Source: Ligilactobacillus araffinosus DSM 20653 (GTDB lineage Bacteria; Bacillota; Bacilli; Lactobacillales; Lactobacillaceae). Taken from it: DNA of 64,000 nt. The stretch spans positions 315 through 64,314 of the forward strand of contig NZ_AYYZ01000029.1 in assembly GCF_001435375.1 (NCBI RefSeq), in the 5' to 3' direction. Below are positions 58,045 through 64,000 of the stretch, one piece after another (position 1 is the first letter of the stretch; the number at the start of each line of letters is the position of its first letter). The notes under the pieces are model-generated. The model did no database searches. It saw only the letters and a program-made list of their open reading frames with translations, and had not been told where the DNA came from. The translations under genes were made by a program, and so were the position numbers.

Positions 58045-59169
58045 TTGAAAAAATCATATGCACAGATGATTTTAATATCAATTGCTGTGGTATTGACATT
58101 AATTGGAAGTCTTGTATATGTGAGATATGATAGTCGAAAACAAGTGGGAATAAATTACTATCGTCAGTGGTCAAAATACTATGTAAAAAAGCAAAATAAA
58201 AAGACGGCATATATTAATTCACAACCGACTGCTAGAAATCCAGTTTCAATATCTGAGGGGCATGGATATGGGATGCTGATATGTGCTTTAGGAGGAGAGA
58301 ACGGGATTGTTGCTAACGAGGAATTTGAAAAGCTAAATAATTATTATTTAAAGCATCGTATAGCTTCGACGGCGTTAATGTCGTGGAAACAAACAATTTA
58401 TAAAAATAAAGTTCAAGCTGAAGCTAATAATGCAACTGATGGGGATTTGTATATTGCCTATTCATTGATTAAAGCATCAAACGTTTGGCCGCAGGAAAGG
58501 GCAAAATATTTAAAAGAAGCGACCGCGATTTTAAATGATATTTTAAAATATAATTATAATCCACAATTAAAAATGTTAACGGTTGGTAATTGGGCTAATG
58601 AAGGTTCGAAATTTTATAATATGATGCGGACCTCAGACGTTGTCCCACAACAATTTGATGCATTTTATAAGTTAACGGGTAACAAAAAATGGTTGGAAAT
58701 TAAACGATCAATGTTAGGTTATTTAAGTAAACTCAGTATGCAGAGTAAGACAGGCTTAATTCCGGATTTTGCATGGGTGACCAAATCTCAAGTTAAATCC
58801 GTGGCCCCGAATACAGTGGCGTCAAAATATGATGGTGACTACTACTACAATGCATGTCGAATTCCATACAATTTAGCCCAAGCTAATGATAAGTTATCTA
58901 AGGAAATTCTTAATAAGATGATGAATTTTTTTATGAAGAGAAATAAAGTATATGCGGGATATTATTTAGATGGCAAAGTAATCGACCGTCATAAATCGGA
59001 GACATTCGGGGCACCATTGTTGGATGCGGCAATTAATCATCCTCGAAAGTATGACAAGTTATTTCAACAGGAAAAATTCTTAGTGATGAAACCATTAGTA
59101 AAGACAAACTACTATGAAGCAGCATTAATTACATTAGTAGCTGTTCAAGTTGATAAGATTTTAAATTAG
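58045..59169 (+). CDS. Glycoside hydrolase family 8 (BcsZ/PssZ-like)
   Basis: 374-residue protein with an N-terminal membrane anchor (about 7-26) and an extracellular GH8 domain. SEGHGYGM supplies the catalytic acid Glu71, and NATDGDLYIA (D132, D134) the conserved aspartates. The TTG start follows GGAGG by 9 bp. GH8 enzymes in synthase operons trim or edit the nascent polymer. It is the last gene of the operon. Confidence 0.85.
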   Translation: MKKSYAQMILISIAVVLTLIGSLVYVRYDSRKQVGINYYRQWSKYYVKKQNKKTAYINSQPTARNPVSISEGHGYGMLICALGGENGIVANEEFEKLNNYYLKHRIASTALMSWKQTIYKNKVQAEANNATDGDLYIAYSLIKASNVWPQERAKYLKEATAILNDILKYNYNPQLKMLTVGNWANEGSKFYNMMRTSDVVPQQFDAFYKLTGNKKWLEIKRSMLGYLSKLSMQSKTGLIPDFAWVTKSQVKSVAPNTVASKYDGDYYYNACRIPYNLAQANDKLSKEILNKMMNFFMKRNKVYAGYYLDGKVIDRHKSETFGAPLLDAAINHPRKYDKLFQQEKFLVMKPLVKTNYYEAALITLVAVQVDKILN

Positions 59170-59677
59170 TTTAATTATATATATCTTAATATGTGTAAAA
59201 TAAAAATCAATATATACTGATGACAATCAAGTATAAATCTAACGTTAAGTGTTTAGTTTGATATTTTTATTTTTAACATATTAACGTTACTTACGATGTA
59301 TGGTGTTATTTTTCAGATAAAAACAGAATAAGTATACTATTAATGGCAATATTAGAACTTTGTTAAAAATATACTCAACATCAAGAGAGCCGAGGGGTTA
59401 GTATGGCATCAACATTGAATGTCTGTAAATAAAAGGTGCGGGTTTTAATTGCTTGCAACATTGGCAAGGTTTGAAATGGAAATATAAATGGTATGGGTAA
59501 TAGTTGCATTAGTGGGCGGATATCTTTTGGAAAATATTCCATTTATAAGGAATCATAAATCATATCGCTTAGCAGACTATACGGTAAATGGAAGTTCCAA
59601 TGTTCATAATGGCTATTTTATTTATTCGTTTGAAAATCGGAAATCATTAAAATGAATTGAATGTATTTTAAGTAAAG
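59170..59677 (+). other. AT-rich spacer with a possible 55-residue membrane protein
   Basis: Mostly non-coding. From 59488 to 59655 there is a frame of 55 codons starting MVWVIVALVGGYLLENIPFI, with a hydrophobic N-terminus. Its ribosome-binding site (TGGAAAT) is weak. A TATACT near 59333 could be a -10. The frame ends just before the terminator at 59679, which mildly supports expression. Confidence 0.35.
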
Positions 59678-59715
59678 TAAAATCCTAACCGTTGACTAGC
59701 GGTTAGGATTTTTTA
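59678..59715. terminator. Bidirectional terminator left of uidA
   Basis: AAATCCTAACCG pairs with CGGTTAGGATTT around an eight-base loop, with T tracts on both strands. Confidence 0.85.
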
Positions 59716-59730
59716 ATAAACGATTAGGGA

Positions 59731-61515
59731 TTATGATAATTGTTTCCAGCGGTCTTGAAGCATAAACGCAATCCTTTTCGGTTCTCGATCATACGTGAAG
59801 ATTCCTTTATGGTTTCCATTAACCCGGATGAGACCGGCAGGAGTGGAAAAATCAGTGAAACTCCATAGAAGTTCGCCGGCAACGTAATCTAGTTGATCAA
59901 ATACGCTAAACATTGCTTTATAGTAATCCAATTGATATTCTTCGGAGTAAGGTTCATCGTATATGGAATGCATTCCGGCAATCGTGTCCGCGCCAAATTC
60001 GGTAAAGATTACCGGTTTATCAGGATATAGCTTATGCCAAGTTTGCAGTTCTTGATAAAGATCGTTTTGGGCCTTTTCGAGATCATTAAAATCAACGTAC
60101 CAACCATAATAGCGATTTAACCCAATTACGTCAAAAAGATCGGTTACCTGATCAACATCAGGAGTAGAGACTAAAATTTTAGGGGATATCAATGGAAGGT
60201 GCTGCCAGTCAAGTTTTCGAGTGTAATCTGTAATTTCTTCAAAATATTCATGTGCTCCGTCTTGTTGTGTAGCAGCTTCATTCGCAACAGACCACATAAT
60301 AACTGAAGGGTGATTTTGGTCTCGGGTAATTGTTTCACGAATCACTTGCTTGTGCGCCGACATTGTTTCCATATTTTTCCAGGTGTTAACTTGAGTAGCT
60401 CCTCCGGCCATGGCACTTTGAAAATCGGAATAAAGACCAACGGCTGGCACTTCATCAATGACTAGCAAACCATCTTCATCTGCAAGTTGCATTTCTTCTT
60501 CTGAGTATGGATAGTGTGAGGTTCGAAACGCATTGGCCCCGATCCATTTTAATGTTTGATGATCACGATTAATTACTGCGCGATTCATTCCTTTTCCGAT
60601 TACTGGGAAATCTTCATGCCGTCCAAAGCCTTTTAAATAAATCGGTTTTTTATTAATTAAGACTTGGCAATTTTTGATTTCAACGGTGCGCACGCCAAAT
60701 TTTTGAGTATAATCGTCAATTAGTTGGTCATCAGTGTCATATACTTGAACTTTTAATTGATACATGTATGAGTGATCGACATTCCATAAGTGGGTATCGG
60801 CAATTGTTAATGAGCTTGGTTTTTCGTGACGGTTATATTTTGAAGTTTGAATAGAATTTCCAGCTTGATCTAAAATTTCCATCGAAACGGACTGATATTG
60901 ACCATCGATGTCAATTTCAGGGGTTACGATTGTCGTTTGAAGATCGGTAGTGTATTTCACACAAATGTTATTAATATGTGCTTGATTAGACGTAGTATAG
61001 ATTTTTACCGGACGGTGAATTCCCGCATAATTATAAAAATCAAAATTGCCGGTTGTTTGATAATTTCCAGATTTTAATTTTACGGTTTCTCCCACTGGTA
61101 ATGTTTTGTTGCTTAAAAGGTTGCAAAGCCGAACCTTTAAGTCATTTTCTCCTACTTGAATGTAGTCATCAATGTCAAATTCAAAGGGAGTAAAACCACC
61201 GACGTGATGTGCAACTTCTTTTCCGTTAATATACACAGTAGCTTGATGCGTAGCGGATCCAAAACGCATCACATTTCGTTGGCTTTTTTGTAGTGCTGAA
61301 ATATTAAACGTTGTTTCGTACCAAAAATAACCATCATGGTTGCGCATTTGCTGGTCGATAATTTGATTATTATAGGATGCAGGGACTGCCATTGGAATTG
61401 AATTTGCAAGTTTTACAGATGGATTTATTTTTTCAGAATTGTTTTCGATTTTAAAATCCCAAAAACCGCTTAAGTCAAAAACCATTCTTGTTGAACTGGT
61501 TTGCGGATATAACAT
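59731..61515 (-). CDS. uidA: Beta-glucuronidase (glycoside hydrolase family 2)
   Basis: 594-residue GH2 enzyme: sugar-binding jelly roll, immunoglobulin-like domain and TIM barrel. The acid/base Glu413 is in WSVANEA and the nucleophile Glu506 in FTEFGAD. GFGRHEDFPVIGKG and LDYYKAMF are typical of beta-glucuronidase rather than beta-galactosidase. AGAAGGCGA precedes the ATG. No signal peptide is seen, so it acts on imported or diffusing glucuronides; no transporter gene is nearby. It is divergent from a truncated merR. Confidence 0.9.
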   Translation of the reverse strand: MLYPQTSSTRMVFDLSGFWDFKIENNSEKINPSVKLANSIPMAVPASYNNQIIDQQMRNHDGYFWYETTFNISALQKSQRNVMRFGSATHQATVYINGKEVAHHVGGFTPFEFDIDDYIQVGENDLKVRLCNLLSNKTLPVGETVKLKSGNYQTTGNFDFYNYAGIHRPVKIYTTSNQAHINNICVKYTTDLQTTIVTPEIDIDGQYQSVSMEILDQAGNSIQTSKYNRHEKPSSLTIADTHLWNVDHSYMYQLKVQVYDTDDQLIDDYTQKFGVRTVEIKNCQVLINKKPIYLKGFGRHEDFPVIGKGMNRAVINRDHQTLKWIGANAFRTSHYPYSEEEMQLADEDGLLVIDEVPAVGLYSDFQSAMAGGATQVNTWKNMETMSAHKQVIRETITRDQNHPSVIMWSVANEAATQQDGAHEYFEEITDYTRKLDWQHLPLISPKILVSTPDVDQVTDLFDVIGLNRYYGWYVDFNDLEKAQNDLYQELQTWHKLYPDKPVIFTEFGADTIAGMHSIYDEPYSEEYQLDYYKAMFSVFDQLDYVAGELLWSFTDFSTPAGLIRVNGNHKGIFTYDREPKRIAFMLQDRWKQLS

Positions 61516-61556
61516 ATTAATCGCCTTCTAATAGATTTTAAGTTTATATATTAGTC

Positions 61557-61575
61557 TATACTATGAAGTATACTT
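61557..61575. promoter_or_regulatory. Dyad operator between uidA and merR remnant
   Basis: TATACT-ATGA-AGTATA is a perfect inverted repeat (61557-61572), overlapping the palindrome AAGTATACTT. It lies in the divergent promoter region, the usual place of a MerR operator. Confidence 0.5.
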
Positions 61576-61596
61576 GATAATCAAGGAGAACAGTCA

Positions 61597-61695
61597 ATGA
61601 ATAGCAAAGAAATTTCTCAAAAAAGTCAACTGCCAATTTCGACAATCCGATATTATGAAAAAATTAATTTAATTCCGCAATCTTTGAAAAATTAG
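61597..61695 (+). pseudogene. Truncated MerR-family regulator
   Basis: A 32-residue frame with MNSKEISQKSQLPISTIRYYEKINLIP is the first helix-turn-helix of a MerR regulator, behind AAGGAGA. It stops at TAG (61693-61695), and no continuation is found in the other frames. The dimerisation and effector domains are gone. It was probably the regulator of the divergent uidA. Confidence 0.75.
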
Positions 61696-61857
61696 CTAAT
61701 ATTTTTTTGAAGAGTAAATTAGAGTTTTACTGTTTAAATAAAATTATTGGTTAATTATGTTAGAAATACTTTTAACTGTATTGATATTATTATTAATAAT
61801 GATTAGCGGGAAGGATGGTCTTCGAAGAACCATGAAATTATGGAGAAGGTCTAGAAA

Positions 61858-62345
61858 TTAAAAACTCTCTGTCCCGGGAATATAATTTATTAATTTCTTT
61901 TTAGGAATTTGGTTTAGGTCTTTTTTAGGGATAAATTCGGTTGGTGATTTCATATCGACCAAACTTTCAGCGTGTGGATTATCATCACTATATTTCCACT
62001 TTAATTTTTTTCTAAACCATCAGAGGGTTCAATGCCTCCTAAAAAAATCTGGTTTTATTTTTAGGATCATTGTAAATATTCCATGAGAAATTAAAATTAT
62101 CATCTGTTACTTTTATATTTTTACCAAAAATTCCATCAACTTTTGCTTCAACGCTCATGCCGTGAATATAATGAATACGTGGGCTGATATTATTTGCGTT
62201 TACATTATTAAAATTAACCTTTTAATCTGATTTTCGTTTTTTGTAAAACACATGCTCCTGCTTCTTTTAGAAGAAAATTTTCTCCAATTAAAAGGAAAAT
62301 TGTTAAAATTACAAGGATTGTTATTTTAGTATTCTTTTTCATCAT
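61858..62345 (-). pseudogene. Frameshifted gene for a small secreted or membrane protein
   Basis: On the minus strand the N-terminus MMKKNTKITILVILTIFLLIG is signal-like. The coding sense then continues in other frames with SPRIHYIHGMSVEAKVDGIFG, GGIEPSDGLE and LKWKYSDDNPHAESLVDM, ending KLINYIPGTESF. Three single-base shifts would join these into about 162 residues. Two (near 62045 and 62015) lie at A/T homopolymers; the third lies near 62216-62240. I do not recognise the family. Confidence 0.55.
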
Positions 62346-62470
62346 TTATCCAATTCTTTCCACCTGGCAAGCTTATTATCACAGTCATGAATTACACACT
62401 CAATATTTCCATCACTTTTATCAAAATAAATCTGAAAATCTAATTCTCGATTATCATTAACATATCTATG
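62342..62470 (-). pseudogene. C-terminal remnant of an unknown gene
   Basis: A minus-strand frame encodes RYVNDNRELDFQIYFDKSDG and then IECVIHDCDNKLARWKELDK. Its TGA overlaps the following ATGATG. The frame is closed upstream by TAA, with no start codon and no further match. It looks like the tail of a gene formerly cotranscribed with the frameshifted gene downstream. Confidence 0.45.
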
Positions 62471-62556
62471 TTATATACAGTCGTAAATGACTTGGATTTG
62501 AGTTACGGTAGAATTGGATATTTTTGGAAACTATCTATGAAGGTAGGTTGGCAATA

Positions 62557-62687
62557 ATGGATATAGAAGTTGAAATATCGGAGAAAATCAAGAACAACAT
62601 CAAAAAATAATGAAAAAAGAAAATCGAGAAAAGATCATTAATGAACCGGTTGTGATTGGCGCCTTAAAGAAGTTAGCAAAAGAGTAA
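62557..62687 (+). pseudogene. Frameshifted short coding remnant
   Basis: ATG at 62557 opens MDIEVEISEK. One extra base at the A run near 62584 would join it to NQEQHQKIMKKENREKII and NEPVVIGALKKLAKE, ending at TAA 62685-62687. This gives a charged protein of about 43 residues. No family is recognised. Confidence 0.35.
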
Positions 62688-62708
62688 AATAACTCCGAGG
62701 CTAAATAA

Positions 62709-62737
62709 TTGTATCTCAGCTTTAGAGGATATATACT
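62709..62737 (+). promoter_or_regulatory. Promoter of candidate small RNA
   Basis: TTGTAT (62709-62714), 17-bp spacer, TATACT (62732-62737); predicted start near 62744. Confidence 0.5.
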
Positions 62738-62743
62738 AAAGAT

Positions 62744-62827
62744 GGTTGATGAAAGAGCTTTCGCTCTAGTAGGTGAGTGAAAGAAATCAACATGATCTTC
62801 GCTCCTGATAGGAGTGAAGTTTTTTTT
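62744..62827 (+). ncRNA. Candidate small RNA
   Basis: About 84 bases between a promoter and a strong terminator, with no frame. GTTGAT (62745-62750) pairs with ATCAAC (62786-62791), enclosing the hairpin AGAGC-TTTC-GCTCT. The end is CTTCGCTCC/GGAGTGAAG (62797-62805 with 62811-62819) followed by eight Ts. Expression and target are unknown; no known RNA family is recognised. Confidence 0.45.
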
Positions 62828-62831
62828 ACAT

Positions 62832-62861
62832 AAAAAAACCTAGTCACATTTTGTAACTAGG
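62832..62861 (-). terminator. Minus-strand terminator facing the candidate small RNA
   Basis: On the minus strand CCTAGTTACA pairs with TGTGACTAGG around three As and is followed by seven Ts. It lies four bases from the plus-strand terminator, so transcripts from both sides would stop here. Confidence 0.7.
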
Positions 62862-62867
62862 TAAAAG

Positions 62868-63002
62868 AATAGGAGTATATTAAACTTGGTCTTTATTTTG
62901 GACGTCAGATGTAGGATAATACACATGTACTCTTTGCGTGATTTATCCAAAATTCCAAAAATAATGTTAAGAGTATAGGTGTCAAGATTTCTCTTGACAC
63001 CT
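62868..63002 (+). repeat. Duplicated element, copy A
   Basis: Contains AATAGGAGTATATT (62868-62881), ACGTCA (62902-62907) and TTGCGTGATTTATC (62934-62947), all in the same order as in copy B at 63549-63679. An ATG at 62925 opens a 17-codon frame with MYSLRDLSK. The frame ends on a terminator hairpin AGGTGTCAAG/CTTGACACCT (62977-63002). Confidence 0.5.
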
Positions 63003-63076
63003 TTATTTTATGCCTTAAACAACATATTTATCAAAACAAACGACTTAGCTTAAGCAAATAAAAAGATTCAGCCTAA

Positions 63077-63104
63077 TTGACTGAATCGCGTAGGTATATA
63101 TGCT
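63077..63104 (+). promoter_or_regulatory. Possible promoter of a 215-base transcript
   Basis: TTGACT (63077-63082) and TATGCT (63099-63104), 16-bp spacer. Transcription would run to the terminator at 63296-63326. The span includes a 47-codon GTG frame (63173-63316) without a ribosome-binding site that ends inside the terminator, so a non-coding RNA is equally likely. Confidence 0.35.
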
Positions 63105-63295
63105 AAAATATCGCATCATTGATGAATTACATTATCGAGGAATAATGACTACACAAATTCTACCTGGTAAAGGTGAACAGTAACACTCTATCAGATTTGT
63201 CAGGTGCATTCAATAAGTTTGAAGTTTTAGGTCAATTGTTGAATAATAATAATTGTGATAGATTCAACCAACATTTCTATCACTCCCTACCTAAG

Positions 63296-63326
63296 GCGTC
63301 AGATGAGAGATTCTGATGCTTTTTTT
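63296..63326 (+). terminator. Plus-strand terminator
   Basis: GCGTCAGA (63296-63303) pairs with TCTGATGC (63312-63319), one wobble, followed by seven Ts. Confidence 0.75.
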
Positions 63327-63330
63327 GTAC

Positions 63331-63360
63331 AAAAAACCTGACTGTAGTAATACAGTCAGG
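63331..63360 (-). terminator. Minus-strand terminator
   Basis: Perfect ten-pair stem CCTGACTGTA/TACAGTCAGG with a four-base loop, preceded on the plus strand by six As (a T tract on the minus strand). It is arranged back to back with the plus-strand terminator at 63296-63326, as at 62797-62861. Confidence 0.75.
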
Positions 63361-63548
63361 GGTATCATTAGGTTATTATTTAACGCCAATTGCTATATTT
63401 TTTTAATCAAATTAATTGCATTTAAACAGTCATAGCACCATAATAGTCGTGTAATGGTTTTCATTCATTACAGCCTGATATCTTCCCATTGTGGGCTATA
63501 TCATTGGTCTACTATTTCCCGCGATTAACTATGGGGAGATTACGGAGA

Positions 63549-63679
63549 AATAGGAGTATATTCTAAGTAACTTAATTTCGTTGCAAATTAAGTTGCTTTT
63601 TTATATCGTAATTTTTTATTGTACGTCATGCATGAACTTGCGTGATTTATCTCTTGCGTATACAATCAACTTGAAATAG
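63549..63679 (+). repeat. Duplicated element, copy B
   Basis: AATAGGAGTATATT (63549-63562), ACGTCA (63623-63628) and TTGCGTGATTTATC (63638-63651) repeat copy A. An ATG at 63632 opens a 15-codon frame MNLRDLSLAYT, sharing LRDLS with copy A. A terminator hairpin AACTTAATTT/AAATTAAGTT (63569-63594) followed by six Ts interrupts the copy. Confidence 0.5.
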
Positions 63680-64000
63680 CATGACGTTCGCAAAGCCTAA
63701 TGATTCGCGTTGGATTAGTACCCAACGCAACTTTCATAGTACAACGCATATTATCAAAAATCAATCAAAAAAATTTAAAAACTTATATAAAAATATAATT
63801 TAAACTTATCAATTGTAATTAAATGACAATCACATAATAATCAATATGTGGGTACAAATACATATCATACTTACAATCACTTTATAGATAATCAACATAA
63901 TGATTTTAGTGTTTTACCGACAATGTTGATTATCTATTTTTTACATTCAAAATGATTGATACACAAGTATAAATATGGAATAATAGTTCGTTGTGGATGA
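63680..64000. other. Non-coding AT-rich right end with inverted repeats
   Basis: No gene is visible. GCATGACGT (63679-63687) is the inverted partner of ACGTCATGC at 63623-63631. GCGTTGG/CCAACGC forms a hairpin near 63697-63725. AGATAATCAACAT (63886-63898) pairs with ATGTTGATTATCT (63923-63935) over a 24-base loop and is followed by ATTTTTT. Confidence 0.4.

Noticed and set aside
61757-61861. 34-residue hydrophobic peptide MLEILLTVLILLLIMISG... with a basic tail, like a type I toxin
   Set aside because: There is no clear ribosome-binding site, no Fst-type motif and no antisense promoter that can be assigned; composition alone is not enough.
62744-63360. CRISPR array or tracr-like RNA
   Set aside because: No regularly spaced repeats and no cas genes in the window; the hairpins differ from one another.
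51673-64000. Insertion sequence or prophage as the cause of the accessory region
   Set aside because: No transposase or integrase frame and no convincing terminal repeats or target duplications were found.

Overview
The window looks like chromosomal DNA of a low-GC Gram-positive bacterium of the family Lactobacillaceae. The evidence is the gene order: spxA-mecA-coiA-pepF-spxH-relQ-nadK-rluA, ftsK-ymfF-ymfH-ymfI-rodZ-pgsA-(cinA)-recA-rny, mutS-mutL-ruvA-ruvB-queA-tgt-yajC, and a complete fabZ-fabT-fabH-acpP-fabD-fabG-fabF-accB-fabZ-accC-accD-accA-fabI cluster. Only the first of seven tRNA genes encodes its own CCA end. The genus cannot be fixed from sequence reading alone.

Layout. 1-733: seven tRNA genes (Phe, Tyr, Trp, His, Gln, Cys, Leu) closed by a terminator. 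1152-8384: stress and proteolysis adaptors (SpxA, MecA, SpxH), CoiA, PepF, the alarmone synthetase RelQ, NAD kinase and a pseudouridine synthase. 8396-12560: a CutC-like protein and a lactonase on the minus strand, then a glucitol-IIA-like protein lacking its phospho-histidine, an editing deacylase and two RNA methyltransferases. 12575-23537: division, envelope and recombination genes, including a CinA relic in front of recA. 23645-32626: mismatch repair, RuvAB, queuosine synthesis and YajC. 33889-43699: FASII with four FabT-like operators. 43773-51672: Zwf, Pol IV (LexA-like box), NrnA, a DEAD-box helicase, and alaS behind a T-box.

51856-64000 is accessory and partly decaying. It holds Tag, a nucleoside hydrolase, a lone zeta-like kinase and ArsC. 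Next come two genes that lost their 5' parts at a common junction (a permease remnant and an SDR). Then a compact exopolysaccharide operon: degenerate-GGDEF membrane protein, 50-residue membrane protein, processive GT2 and GH8. A beta-glucuronidase with a truncated MerR gene follows. The last 2.4 kb has no intact gene. It holds frameshifted remnants, several intrinsic terminators, one promoter-terminator unit that could be a small RNA, and a diverged duplicated element.

How the genes work together. SpxA is the thiol-stress regulator and SpxH presents it to ClpXP, while MecA serves ClpC. Zwf and possibly the lactonase feed the oxidative pentose phosphate route. FabT represses the acc/fab genes through TTTGA-type palindromes. 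RecA and Pol IV carry LexA-like boxes. The best candidates for new biology are the GGDEF-like/GT2/GH8 operon without PilZ, and the RNA-rich duplicated element near the right end.
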